Shown: positions 13,819-25,453 of the stretch, piece by piece
How the letters are laid out: each line of letters opens with the position of its first letter
Position numbering within the stretch: the stretch's first letter is position 1
NCBI GenBank assembly: GCA_028023455.1
Contig: JAQFVV010006215.1
Location: 2,304,580-2,368,579, forward strand
Direction of reading: 5' to 3'
Length of the DNA stretch: 64,000 nt
From: Epiperipatus broadwayi
Lineage: Eukaryota; Onychophora; Udeonychophora; Euonychophora; Peripatidae
Translations under genes and position numbers: made by a program
The notes under the pieces: generated by a model
Database searches by the model: none
What the model was told of the DNA's origin: nothing
The model's input: only the letters and a program-made list of their open reading frames with translations

Positions 13819-13872
13819 CCAATATCCCCAGACTATTTCTGGCTTGTGGCCTTCATCAGTGAGGAGCCTTGG
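13819..13872 (-). ncRNA. Damaged hammerhead (array unit 2)
   Basis: Same as the unit 1 ribozyme except for a one-base deletion that changes GAAACTAGTC to GAAATAGTC on the minus strand. This breaks the stem III palindrome next to the core, so loss of cleavage is expected. Confidence 0.7.
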
Positions 13873-14339
13873 ATCTGAGAGCACTGCACCTAGATCTTAG
13901 GATCTAATGCAACCCTCCAGCACCCACCTTTTAACTCTATTTAACTACAAAACTATGCACAAGCCTTCTGGCATCCATTGATTGCTCTTGTTAGCACAAG
14001 ATGGCACTACTATATGGAGAGTGTTGTTTTGTTTTGAATTGTTTAATAACAATTATTGTGCTAGTATGAGATAGTGATCATGTGATATTTAGTGGTTTAA
14101 CACCAATCCTGCCTAATAGGATAATGGTGGCTATGGTTGTTAAAGAGCCAAAGACACCAAAATGTATGGGTGCTGAATTGAGTTCAGACCCATATGACTA
14201 TATAAGCTATTGAGCTTGGATTGAAAATATTAATAGTGTTTTCAATTTCATTCTCATAGTTTTGTAGTTAAATAGAGTTAAAAGGTGGGTGCTGGAGGGT
14301 TGCATTAGATCCTAAGATCTAGGTGCAGTGCTCTCAGAT

Positions 14340-14394
14340 CCAAGGCTCCTTACTGATGAAGGCCACAAGCCAGAAACTAGTCTGGGGATATTGG
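14340..14394 (+). ncRNA. Hammerhead ribozyme motif (array unit 4)
   Basis: Plus-strand copy with CCTTA in place of CCTCA before the intact CTGATGA. This weakens stem I by one pair. Stem II, GAAAC, ACTAGT, GTC and the 3' side of stem I match the other units. Confidence 0.75.
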
Positions 14395-14805
14395 ATGAGT
14401 AGGCATTAGATAGGGATTTTATGCACAAGCCTTCTGGCATCCATTGATTGCTCTTGTTAGCACAAGATGGCACTACTATATGGAGAGTGTTGTTTTGTTT
14501 TGAATTGTTTAATAACAATTATTGTGCTAGTATGAGATAGTGATCATGTGATGTTTAGTGGTTTAACACCAATCCTGCCTAATAGGATAATGGTGGCTAT
14601 GGTTGTTAAAGAGCCAAAGACACCAAAATGTATGGGTGCTGAATTGAGTTCAGACCCATATGACTATATAAGCTATTGAGCTTGGATTGAAAATATTAAT
14701 AGTGCTTTCAATTTCATTCTCATAGTTTTGTAGTTAAATAGAGTTAAAAGGTGGGTGCTGGAGGGTTGCATTAGATCCTAAGATCTAGGTGCAGTGCTCT
14801 CAGAT

Positions 14806-14860
14806 CCAAGGCTCCTCACTGATGAAGGCCACAAGCCAGAAACTAGTCTGGGGATATTGG
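14806..14860 (+). ncRNA. Hammerhead ribozyme motif (array unit 5)
   Basis: Plus-strand copy with every core position and both halves of stem I (CCTCA/TGGGG and CCAA/TTGG) intact. Stem II is GGC/GCC with a basal A-A mismatch. Confidence 0.78.
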
Positions 14861-15002
14861 ATGAGTAGGCATTAGATAGGGATTTTATGCACAAGCCTTC
14901 TGGCATCCATTGATTGCTCTTGTTAGCACAAGATGGCACTACTATATGGAGTGTTGTTTTGTTTTGAATTGTCTATTCTTTATTAGGTTAGAATATATAT
15001 AT

Positions 15003-15087
15003 ATGTCAACAGATGGCACTCTACCAAAAACACCATCAAGCGTATTTCGTTTACATAAACGTCAGAGAATGCATTCACTATCTCTAA
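15003..15087. repeat. 85-bp direct repeat, copy 1
   Basis: The block from ATGTCAACAGATGGC through CGTATTTCGTTTACATAAA to CACTATCTCTAA recurs at 15402-15486, 399 bp downstream, with few substitutions. The flanks then differ. It looks like two partial copies of one interspersed element. Confidence 0.7.
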
Positions 15088-15401
15088 CTTTAATTCCACT
15101 TTCAGATCATGATTTCAAGCTATTTGCTACCGTCAGTGAAAGACAGGAATAAGAACTAGATCTAAACACAAACTCTGAGCGTTTATGAAACAGTTTCTAT
15201 TCAGCTTGCAAGCATGAATTTTTTAGACACGTTAATGTCTTCGAACTCAGTATAGCAAGCCAGATAGCTACATGGGTCTGATATCAGTTCAGCATCACCA
15301 CATAGTAGAAGCCTCTGCAATATATATCATTGCAAGAAAGACCTCAAAGGTACATTTATGAAAAACAAAATCAAGTTAAAAACTTGTTAACGCTTGTATT
15401 T

Positions 15402-15486
15402 ATGTCAACAGATGGCGTTCTACCAAAAACACCATCAAGCGTATTTCGTTTACATAAATGTCGGAGAATGCATTCACTATCTCTAA
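15402..15486. repeat. 85-bp direct repeat, copy 2
   Basis: Second copy of the block at 15003-15087. It is followed by GTGTTGACTGTTTTTTAATG, which resembles the family 3 tail seen at 7.2 and 58.1 kb. Confidence 0.65.
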
Positions 15487-15509
15487 GTGTTGACTGTTTT
15501 TTAATGATT

Positions 15510-16331
15510 ATACAGAATATCCATTGTAACAGAATGGGATTTTACCTGGTATGATAATAGGTTAATAGGTCATCACAAGGAATAAGAGTCTATCTTGGAT
15601 CCTTGTCCTATATACCCACATGCACTTTAACTTCATTGCTGGGAGATGAGAGGTTAGTAATCACAAAAATATTAAACTATATACCTACACTCACCTCATC
15701 CCTACCATCTTTCATTTCTGTTATTCCCAGGTTTCAAACTCATGGTGAATCTGCAGTCATCTAGTTCAGGGTATATTAATATCACTTAAAATGTGGGTAT
15801 GCATAAACATGTGTAGGTATACAAGGATAGGTGTGGATGGGTGAAGATATGTGTAACTGTAAAAATATGTGTCTACAATGTATGTGAAAAGATATGATCA
15901 ATTGAAAAATACAGAGTTTTTAATTTAAACACTTATATTTATATTTACAATAAGTACCATTTTAATAAAATTTACAACATATAAAATATTTAATTTAACA
16001 TCTATGGTTATTCTTTCATTATAGTTTATATTATTCCAAATCCTTATCCCCTACAAAGAATAGCCATTTGATGTCCATATTGATATAAATGAAATTTATT
16101 TTATACTTATGATTGTTTAAATCATTCTTGCTTTCTACATCATTATATTGGAATTATAATTTGTTTTATTTCCATTAACTTGATAGGTTAAATTCATATC
16201 AGTCATATTGATAATATGGGATCTCCCTGTTATATAATATAATTATAATAAAAACAAGAAAAACCATTTATAATAGAAATAAATAGTCAAGTATACTAAA
16301 AACATTTAATTAATCTATTAGTATGAACAAA
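15510..16331. other. Non-coding AT-rich stretch
   Basis: No gene or clear repeat was recognised before the left arm of the foldback element that starts near 16332. Confidence 0.45.
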
Positions 16332-16562
16332 CAATATATATATATAATTGAATATTTATAAATACAGCAATTAGATAATTAAAAAATTTTATCCACTTAG
16401 GAGCTCTTTTGATTATCCTAGTAATCTTTGTGAACTAATACTTTGAAAGACTAACCTTCCCACAATTCCGTGTTCTTAATGTTTGCTGCCTATTAATTAA
16501 GTCATGTTTGTATTTGTATATTAGCATAATTTTCTTTATTCTCCTTTTGTTATTTTTTCCAA

Positions 16563-17158
16563 TGCTATGTGTGTGTGTATTCACATATACACACAATAAT
16601 AATGTAACTATGACAAATATTCAAGTATGAGCGTGTATGCTAAAAGCATCACAATAACGATTAAGGTTGGTCAGAGATAACCAAACTGACCACTTTGCAC
16701 CTTGTGTCATGGGATGACCAATGGAAATAGAGAGTGTTACATCCAGGACAGTGGGAACAAACAAGGTCAGACTTGCTAGGTGAAGTTGAGGGATGGATGC
16801 GTTTTCCTGAGTGCACAGACATTACTTCACTTTCAGCTCGTCTCGTGGAGAGGTCTACCTCCGAACGTACTAAGGTAGACCTAGGGACCATTACAGGTCG
16901 TATAGACTTTAATATTGTTTATTGTAAGCCTGCGGGTCTTTAAGACTAGAGTTGTATAATAATGTGTTAGTCAGTTTACCTTTGTAATAATTGTATTATA
17001 TATTAATCCTTGTATATGTATTTATGTATATAAACCTATTAACTCCACTACCGTGTTCGTGTGTTTAATTATATAATTACTTGTCGCTGTTGAGTGCGAT
17101 AAATCTCACTCGAACCTCGACCATATATATATATATCCGACTAGTACTGGATATTGCA
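16563..17158 (+). repeat. Gypsy 5' LTR
   Basis: 596 bp with TG/CA ends. It contains a GTGTGTGT stretch near the start and ends in a run of AT dinucleotides followed by CCGACTAGTACTGG. It should hold the promoter and polyadenylation signals of the element. Confidence 0.93.
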
Positions 17159-17159
17159 C

Positions 17160-17169
17160 TGGCGCAGTC
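17160..17169 (+). promoter_or_regulatory. Candidate primer-binding site
   Basis: TGGCGCAGTC begins two bases after the 5' LTR end, where a tRNA 3' end would prime minus-strand synthesis. The tRNA could not be identified by eye. Confidence 0.6.
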
Positions 17170-17259
17170 ATAACAGTTCAATTTGAACCCTAGCAGTCTG
17201 CTGACAGCCAAATAAGTCAGGCAGAATTATTGAAGTAGCAAACGAACCTATGGTATTAA

Positions 17260-18402
17260 ATGAGTGAGTTATATAAATTGCTTAAAATGCAATTGACAAT
17301 ATCCGAGTTTGATGTCAGAGAGGCAAATGAGTGGCCCCTGTACGTTCAACAGATTGAAAATTACTGTTTTATTAACAGAGTAGAGGAAGATGCGTATAAA
17401 ACAGTGACATTATTATGTTTTGCAGGAAAAGGGGTCATACAAATAGCTATCAGATTAGCAGAACCCAACACTCCTGAAAAATTAACCTACGATGAGTTAA
17501 AACATCGTTTGTCAAATTATTTTAATCCTCGCCCATCTAGGCACATCGCCAGACTTCATTTTCAAAATCGCCATTAAGGCAGAAACGAAAATACGCAGTA
17601 TTATGACTCAGCCCTACACGAACTCGCAAAAAACTGCTGTTATGATTCATATTTAGAAGAAGCGCTACTGGAACAATTCCTATGTGGAATGAATAGCGAC
17701 ACTTTGAGGCAGCAGTTACTGGCTGATGAAGACATAAATTATTGTGAAGCTATCAAATGCAGTATCACTCACGAAATAGTAGTAGAGCAAGCAAAAGAAT
17801 TTGCTGTGAAAAAAGGCATTGAAAGCGATCAAACAGGAATATTTGGTGTTGAAAAACTCAACAAAGGGTCTTCCGATAACAAAATTATTAAACAGACAAA
17901 TAAAAGTCGAACAAAGTGCTATTGTTGTGGAAAACTAGGTCATATATCTAAAGATTGCTATTTCAAACACGATCGATGTAGACTGTGTAAAAAAATAGGT
18001 CACATGGCGAGAATGTGTGAAAATAGAACAGTTGACCAAGTTAATGAAAATAAAATACAAAGTATTAATAAAACTAAATGTAATATTGTTATAAATAACG
18101 TTATAAATCAAGCACAGAAATTTATGACTACTGTGAAAGTTTACGGAAAACCCCTGTCAATAGAAATAGACAGCGGTAGCGGCATTTCTTTAATATCTGT
18201 AGCCGACTGGAATTTGATCAGGGTGGAAATAAGAGAGCCCCCTAGGTTTAGCAATACTAAGCTTAGAGCATTGGACATAAATGGTAAAGAAATAAAAATT
18301 AAGGGTGTAGTCCAAACTCAAATTACTAGTAATAAAGGCAACATTTCAATCTTGCCGCTATATATTGTACATGCCCCCAATAAACCCTCTCATTGGTCAT
18401 GA
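17260..18402 (+). pseudogene. gag: Gypsy gag-protease, broken
   Basis: This encodes the structural Gag and the start of the protease of the element at 16563-21860. The frame opens with MSELYKLLKMQL at 17260 and is interrupted by an in-frame TAA at 17575-17577, after which it continues in the same frame. Two CCHC zinc knuckles (C-x2-C-x4-H-x4-C) follow near 17920-18015 (CYCCGKLGH and CRLCKKIGH), the nucleic-acid-binding part of Gag. A retroviral-type aspartic protease follows, with the active-site stretch EIDSGSGISLIS near 18163-18198. The frame then shifts by one base near 18385-18395, losing the protease end (an LIGHDW-like stretch in the next frame). The TAA could be a read-through site in principle, but the other lesions argue for simple decay. 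Confidence 0.9.
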
Positions 18403-18441
18403 CTGGTTTACAGAACTCGGAATTGAAATCTCATTGGTCAA

Positions 18442-21151
18442 AAAATTGACAGTGAAAAAGACATAAAAGATCGTTTCCCTAAACTCTTTAATGGGAAACC
18501 AGGAATGATTAAAACTAAACCTGTGTCACTGGAAATGTCATCAGAGGCCATGCCAATAATTTGCAGACTTCGAAAGGTCCCTTTCGCACAAAAAGAAAAA
18601 GTAGCGAAAGAAATAAATGAGCTAGTGAAGAACGGCGTTCTAGAACAGACAGAGTGGGCGACTCCGCTGGTCGTGATCACCAAACCTAACGGACAGATAC
18701 GCTTGTGCAGCGATTAACGCATAACTGTCAAAAAATCTCTAAATAAACATGCCTACCCCATCCCAAACTCCAGAGAAATACTAGCATCACTGCAAAAATC
18801 AAAATATTTTGCTAAATTAGATTTAGATGCGGCCTTCCATCAAATTCCAGTAACAAATAAGGCTGCCGAAATTCTAACACTGACTACTCATGTGGGTCTA
18901 TTTAAATGCAAACACCTCCCAATTGGCATAGCGTCCGCTCCCAGTATATTCCAAGCAAAAATTGAAACTCTGCTTACTGGATGCGAGGGCATTATCCCTT
19001 ATTTTGATGACATATTAATTACGGCAAGATCAGAAAATGAATTGCGTAGTTGTCTAACTACTGTCTGTCAAAGGCTGGAAGAGTTTGGAGCGAAATTAAA
19101 TACACAAAAATGCATATGGAAGGCCACTGAATTAAAGTTTTTAGGGCACATAGTCTCTAGCTCTGAGACAAGGCCATCTCCCGAAAAGGTCAAAGCAGTG
19201 TCAGAAGCTAGAAGGTCTAGTAACGTAAAACAATTGCAGGCTTTTTTGGGTTTGGTAAACTATTTTGAGAACTTCCTAGAGGGCAAAGCTCACATAGCCA
19301 AACCATTATACGAGCTACTAAAAAAGAATCAGAAATGGAAGTGGGAAGCAACACAAGAAAGGGCTTTTCAAAATACTAAAGCTTTACTCGTATCAAACAA
19401 ATTATTGGTACACTATAATAGTGATCTTGAGATAACACTAACGACTGATGCATCAGAATTTGGAGTGGGGGCAGTAATATGTCACCCAGCTCAATCTGGG
19501 AAATGTCGTATAGCATACGCATTGCACACTTTGTCCAAAGCTGAAAAAAATTATAGTCAGCAGGACAAAGAAGCGCTAGCCATAGTATTTGGAATTCGTA
19601 AATTCCACCAGTATTTATACAGTCGTTATTTCAAAATCATGACAGACCACAAACCACTTCTGGGAATTTTAGGCATCAAACAAATTCCGGAACACATCAG
19701 CCCGTGCATGTTGAGATGGATTAACATACTCTCTGGATATGATTACAGTCTGGAATATAAAAAGGGAAAGACTATTGGTCACGCCGACGCATTATCCCGA
19801 ATGCCTGACAACTCAGAGAACACTACAAGTGAAATAGAAATCAATTACATTGATGCACTTCAAAGCCAGACTCTTAATAGCCGAAAAGTAGCAGCATGGA
19901 CCAATGAAGACGCTGGCTACAAATGGCTGATGGAGAAAATTAGAAGAGGCTGGCCAGCACAACGTCCTCTGTTTTTGCACATAGAGTTATGGAAAGCTCG
20001 CGAAAAACTATCAATATGTAAAGGTTGCATTCTTAAAGGTGATCAGGTCCTAATACCAAAAATAGGCAGATCGCACATGCTAAATTTATTACATGAAGGT
20101 CATCCAGGCATTGTCAGGGCAAAAGCGTTAGCCCGTAGTTATGTACGGTGGCCGAGAATCAGCACTGATATAGAAACATTCATTAAAAAATGTTCTAGCT
20201 GTCAGTCATGTGCAAAAGCACCCCCAGTGAAATATGAAGCATGGAAAGAAGCAGAGAAACCTTGGCAGAGAATTCACATTGACCACTGCGGTCCAATCCA
20301 TGGACAATTATTTCTGGTAGTGATCGATGCCTACTCAGGATGGTCAGAATATAAAACAGTGAAAAACACAAGTTCGGATGAGACGCTGGACAAGCTCATG
20401 GAAATTTTTTCATACCACGGGCTACCGGAAACCCTCGTATCCGATAATGGAACCGGTTTCACGTCTGAAAAATTTGCCGAATTTATGCAGGAATGGGGGA
20501 TTAAACACATCCTTACCCCCCTACCACCCCCAATCAAATGGACTGGCCGAGAAAGTGGTACAAAGCTTAAAGTCATCAATGAATAAATTGGGAAAAGGAA
20601 GACTCCAAGAGGCAGTTTTCATGGCGTTGCTATATCAGCATTCCACACCCACAGTTAAAACAGGCAGATCACCTGCAGAAAAATATTTAGGCTGGAAGTT
20701 ACGTACAAAACTCTCGGCAATAATACCATCAAAAGAGCATCAAATGCCGATTACAGTAAACAACAAATTTTCACCTGATGAACGAGTCTGGGTGAAAAAT
20801 AATTTAAATAAATCGTGGACTCAAGCATACATTGTATGCCATTTAAGTAAACAAGTGGTTGCTGTCCATATGGCAGACGGAAAAATATTACGTAAGCACA
20901 TTAACCAATTGTGCAAGAGTGCAATAACAGAATGCACTCCGCAATTGTTTAAAAGTAATGATAAAAATGATACTCACTATGAAACTAAAAGTGAAACAGA
21001 AATCATTACTGCTGACGAAAAAAATCAAAATAGTGAAGAAAATGAAATAGTCACAGATGGTGAAACTAAATCACCCCCACGCGCAAAGAGGAGAACAAAA
21101 ATTCCCCTCCGCCTGCACGATTATGTGTTAAGTTCAGAGAAGAAGAAATGA
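18442..21151 (+). pseudogene. pol: Gypsy pol (RT, RNase H, integrase), broken
   Basis: The domain order is clear. RT: a CSD block followed by a premature TAA at 18715-18717, then KLDLDAAFHQ near 18818, and the catalytic YFDDIL near 19000. RNase H: LTTDASEFGVGA near 19440, DKEALA and TDHKPL, ending in ADALSR near 19795. Integrase: an HHCC-type zinc region (GHPG...KCSSCQSC, 20095-20215), then HIDHCGP, LVSDNGTGF and, after a frame change in the C-rich run near 20515-20530, AEKVVQ, which together supply the D-D-E positions. The last frame ends at 21151, just before the 3' LTR. The product would copy the element's RNA and insert the cDNA, but this copy cannot make it intact. No separate envelope gene was seen. 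Confidence 0.93.
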
Positions 21152-21201
21152 AAAAAAAAATCTTTGTTTAGAAAAGTACGTCACTGAACTTGGGGGAGGC
21201 G

Positions 21202-21860
21202 TGCTATGTGTGTGTGTATTTACATATACACGCAATAATAATGTAACTATTATAAATGAATACAAGTATGTGTGTGTATGCTTATTAACAGATACACGCA
21301 ATAATAATGTAACTATGACAAATATTCAAGTATGTGCGTGTATGCTAAAAGCATCACAATAACGATTAAGGTTGGTCAGAGATAACCAAACTGACCACTT
21401 TGTACCTCGTGTCATGGGATGACCAATGGAAATAGAGAGTGTTACATCCAGGACGGCAGGAACAAACAAGGTCAGACTTGCTAGGTGAAGTTGAGGGATG
21501 GATGCGTTTTCCTGAGTGCACAGACACTACTTCACTTTCAGCTCGTCTCGCGGAGAGGTCTACCTCTGAACGTACTAAGGTAGACCTAGGGACCATTACA
21601 GGTCGTATAGACTTTAATATTGTTTATTGTAAGCCTGTGGGATTTAAGACTAGAGTTGTATAATAATGTGTTAGTCAGTTTACCTTTGTAATAATTGTAT
21701 TATATATTAATCCTTGTATATGTATTTATGTGTATAAACTTATTAACTCCACTACTGTGTTCGTGTGTTTAATTATATAATTACTTGTCGCTGTTGAGTG
21801 CGATAAATCTCACTCGAACCTTGACCATATATATATATCCGACTAGTACTGGATATTGCA
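21202..21860 (+). repeat. Gypsy 3' LTR with internal duplication
   Basis: 659 bp, about 63 bp longer than the 5' LTR because a segment containing ATACACGCAATAATAATG is present twice (21226 and 21292, offset 66 bp). The rest matches the 5' LTR with a handful of substitutions. Confidence 0.92.
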
Positions 21861-22689
21861 TCCAATTTGCAATATTTTTACATTATTAAAATTGAAGTCA
21901 AAACTATAAATAAATGACTTATTATGGTCATAAAAAACAGATGCTGAAATATTATTATTTACTTTACAATTTTGTTTCAATTTCTGAACCTGATTTAATA
22001 ACAGCAAGTGCTCTTTAGTTCTTTCTTACAATGTACATCTCGATTCATCTATATATCCACTGCCATACCTACATATCCATTTATAAATGACACATTTTTA
22101 TTTATAAATGAGGTTTTATCTCTCAAATAAATTTTATAAGGAATATTTATAAAGGTATATGTGATATTGCATTTTACATACCTTCTACATTAAACAAATT
22201 AATAAATAACTAAAGATAAAACCTCATTTATAAATAAAAATTGTGTCATTTATAAATGGATATGTAGGTGTGGTAGTGGATATATAGGTGAATAAAGATG
22301 TACGTTGGAAAAAAGAACTAAAGAGTACTTGCTGTTATTAAAATGTCTTCAGAAATCGAAACAAAATTGTAAAGTAGATAATATTCACTATCTGTTTTTA
22401 CGACCATAATAAGTCATGTATTTATGGTTTTGACTTCAATTTTAATAATGTAAAAATAGTGCAAATTGAAAAAAATAACAAAAGGAGAATAAAGGAAGCT
22501 ATGCTAATATACAAATACAAACATGACTTAATTAATAGGCAGGCAGCAAACATTAAGATCATGGAATTGTAGGAAGGTTAGCCTTTCAAAGTGTTAGTTG
22601 ACAAAGATTACTAGGATAATTGAAACCACCGTTCTAAGTGGATAAATTACTGTATTTATAAATATTCAATTATATAATTACATATATTG

Positions 22690-23327
22690 CTTTGAAAAAA
22701 TACAGACACCAAATAATAATATTATATATATATATAATGGTGTAAATGTATAAATGCTGGAAATAAATATGTATCGAGTAAAATCTTACTTTTCTCTTGA
22801 GGATAATTGGATTTGTAAACAAGCAAGTTTTTATTGTAATCTATATTTTATTTTACTTACAATAATGGCAATAAATATTGTGTTTCATATTAACATTTAT
22901 TTCCACCCCTTTTTGTATCCATATTAAAGGAAAGATATGAATGTAAACATTAATATAAAATATATAACTCAATAAAATTAATGATGTCAACCTAAATGTA
23001 ATTTAAAAGTTCATAAGGAAAAATGTCCTAGTGAATCATTTTACTAATCCTCAATCTGTTTCAGGAATAAATGGCAAACTGTGAGTGTTCTAAAACATCC
23101 ATTAAGTCACTTGTACTTTCCATCCTTGGAACTTCTGCTTCGGAGAATAGAATTGTTCAATGCATTTATTAATGGTAAACTTGATGTTTCAAAGCACAGA
23201 TATTAAATGCTAGTCAATTTCATCCCAGTTTTGACAATTATAGATTCATGAGCAATGACTTTCTTTCCCTGATGTGATTTTGCAATTAGCAATGCATGAT
23301 TTTCTGTATTGCTATATATATATATAT
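22690..23327. other. AT-rich spacer without recognisable genes
   Basis: Only simple-sequence AT runs (near 22715-22737 and 23315-23331) were noted. Confidence 0.45.
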
Positions 23328-25453
23328 ATTATAATGGTTGGGGTTGATGAAGTTTACAGTCTTACCATATCTTCACTACAAGGGCGCCATCTAGGCATTT
23401 GAACCTAGAAAATTTATAGAGTAGGCAGATACGCGCTGTTAAACTTTTACATATATATTTTTCTCTGACCGTTAGCCCAGTCACTAGCTCAGTGGAGACA
23501 CAGAGATAATAATATATAACTTTGTTTAATTTCATATCTTAAATATAAAAAAATAAAAGCTACTGCCAGTAATTAACACATGAATAACATTTATTAATGC
23601 ACATATATAATCATTTTAAATTTGAGGAATAACATTTATTATTTTTTTTATATTAACTTCTAATTTAAATTATTATTTTAAAATTTTAAATCATCCATAC
23701 AGATGAATTTTATATTTATTTTAAGATTGTCAAGTATGAATAAACTACATAGATTGTATTTGAAAAGAAACTATTATATCCCTTATTTAACCTTAGGCCA
23801 AAAGTTCACAGTCAAACTGGCATCAATCCATCTGATACATTGATGTATTCAATGTAGCATGAAAATACGACAGCACTAAATACTATACTGTCAGGAATGT
23901 ACATCTGAACAGTATGGTTAGAGAAGTTATTGACCCAACCAAACAGGAATGCTATATCTGTCGGCAAGAAGAACAATAAAAATAAAAACTTCATTGGAAG
24001 GGACTGCATTTCATCTTACTATCCCTTCCATAGGCAAACAGGGGTGTGCGGCATATACCACGATTCTGCACATAGCGAATCTCATACTACATCTACTAAT
24101 TACACCAATATATCCAATCCATTGACCTAATTTAACTACAAAACAAATAACCTAAGATTACCCTCCCCTAATTAATTAATATAATTTTACAAATCTATAT
24201 AGCCATTCACGCCCGATTAAATTTAACATTTATATAAATTTGCGCAGATGGATTTATAAAAGTGTGTTTTATAATGTTGAGTATAGATTGACTACACAGA
24301 TTACACGCTCAAAAACATTTCAACATAAACATAAATGATCAAAATATAAAGTCATTGATGTAATTGCAGAGGGAATTCACTAGAAACCCAATGGCATTCA
24401 TCATAAGATGCCGCATTGACACCAATAACTAACAAGACATCCAAATAAATACATTTTAGATATTCAACATATCATTATTTACCGAATGTCTATATATTTT
24501 AATCATATATGAAAACAAAAACGTAATTAAACGTGAACGAATCTATGCAAGCGTCTATGCCCAACTTAAATTTAATGCATTTAAAATTTAAACAATAAAT
24601 ATTAATACAAATAAAAAATAATAAAATGGAAATGATTTTTTTAGCAAAAAAATATGTAAAAATTAAACATTTATAATTAATTTGAAACATAAGTCAGATA
24701 AAAGTTCCTTTTTAAAATTTAGATTTGCTGATCAAATCTTTAAATTTTTTAGTACTTTTAGTAAAAAAAATTCCGTTTATATCTTACAGTAGAAAAGTCT
24801 GATTCTTGGTGCCATTTCCTGCAATGTCCCCATTGGAAGACCGGTCTGATGTTCTGCAGGTGGCCTTAGCTGGTTCCATTTCAGTATCAGTCATTTCATT
24901 TTTTTAAAATAGAGAGGGGGATATGTGCGTCCTATCACACCTCTCAAAAACAATCAAGCTGCAACTGTCTGGAACTGTCCTTAATTTCAATATTTTACCT
25001 TTTATAATTCTCCTCTGGATTCAACGAACAAAATATCACTAATCCATCATTTTCATTAGGGTCCAAGCTGAGGCTTGGTTCTTCCATTGGTCAAGCTAAT
25101 TCTTTTTATTCTCTTATCTATATCTTTCCTCTGACTTTTTAATTATATAAGAGCCCCAAGGGCTAGTTTGCTTTTCAATTAATTTATAAAACAATCATTT
25201 CCATTTACAAAAATATTTTATCTTTTTTCTTATACTTTTTTTTAAAAAAGTACGTTCAAATACCTTTTTTTTTTTTTATTTAAAAAAAAGAAATAATTTT
25301 TAAAGTTTTGCATCTGTGCGAATATATATATATATATTGAACAACTCTTTAATTTTTTTAGCTTTTAGTTTTTAATAAATTTATTTTTATTTGCGAACTT
25401 AAAGTTTTTATTTTAAATTAATGTAACGGCATATTTATATACCGTTATAATAT
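23328..25453. mobile_element. 2.1 kb element, copy A (inverted to copy B)
   Basis: Its reverse complement aligns throughout with 39405-41498. Matching blocks include GAGCTAGTGACTGGG against CCCAGTCACTAGCTC, TAGGCAAACAGGGGT against the ACCCCCTTTTTGCCTA type, and GAGCCCCAAGGGCTA against TAGCCCTTGGGGCTC. The ends carry short inverted sequences (TTATAATGGTT on the left, ACCGTTATAATATT on the right). Small frames inside encode nothing I recognise, so it is probably a non-autonomous DNA transposon of unknown class. Confidence 0.75.

Larger units (their letters stand above)
13188..14971 (-). mobile_element. Multimeric retrozyme-like array of 466-bp units with 15-bp TSD
   Basis: The exact 15-mer TCTATTCTTTATTAG flanks the array (13173-13187 and 14972-14986). 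Inside, one minus-oriented unit runs 13191-13656 and a second, partial one 13657-13957. Orientation then flips: a partial plus unit to about 14090, a full unit to about 14556, and a unit that stops at GTTTTGAATTG before its tail. The period is 466 bp in both orientations (13191 to 13657; TGTGATRTTT at 14081 to 14547). Arms are nearly identical: a 68-codon frame at 13229-13435 is repeated on the other strand at 14312-14518. Four hammerheads are present, one per full or partial unit. Head-to-tail units are what reverse transcription of a circular or multimeric RNA would give; the inversion needs an extra step. Confidence 0.85.
16563..21860 (+). mobile_element. Ty3/gypsy LTR retrotransposon with 5-bp TSD
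   Basis: This 5.3 kb element has LTRs at 16563-17158 and 21202-21860 (both TGCTATG...ATTGCA), flanked by TCCAA (16558-16562 and 21861-21865). A primer-binding-type TGGCGCAGTC follows the 5' LTR and a purine-rich tract (CTTGGGGGAGG) precedes the 3' LTR. Gene order is gag, protease, RT, RNase H, integrase, as in Ty3/gypsy (Metaviridae). Two tandem zinc knuckles suggest a Mag-like lineage. The reading frame has two premature stops and at least three frame changes, so this copy is non-autonomous. The LTRs differ at only a few positions outside one duplication, so the insertion is moderately recent. Confidence 0.95.
16332..22689. mobile_element. Long foldback element, split by a gypsy insertion
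   Basis: The left arm (16332-16562 continuing at 21866-22120) is the inverted copy of 22215-22689. For example, TGAATATTTATAAATACAG on the left matches CTGTATTTATAAATATTCA on the right, and GACTTATTATGGTCAT matches ACCATAATAAGTCATG-type sequence. The arms are about 485 bp with a 94-bp spacer. The gypsy element sits inside the left arm, so the foldback is older. No coding sequence is left in it; it could be a large non-autonomous DNA transposon. Confidence 0.8.

Noticed and set aside
13229-14518. Identical 68-codon frames at 13229-13435 (+) and 14312-14518 (-) as duplicated genes
   Set aside because: They are the two arms of the inverted ribozyme array. The frame includes the antisense of the hammerhead and is not kept in other copies.
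13188-14971. CRISPR-like array because of regular repeats
   Set aside because: The genome is animal, the units are 466 bp, and there are no short repeats with unique spacers.
15030-15075. A possible further hammerhead on the minus strand (CTGACG, a TTTA/TAAA stem, CGAAA)
   Set aside because: The invariant A after CTGANG is absent in both copies of this 85-bp repeat, and no cleavage triplet with a pairing stem I was found.
17575-17577. The gag TAA as a programmed read-through codon
   Set aside because: A second premature stop in RT and several frame changes in the same element make ordinary decay more likely.
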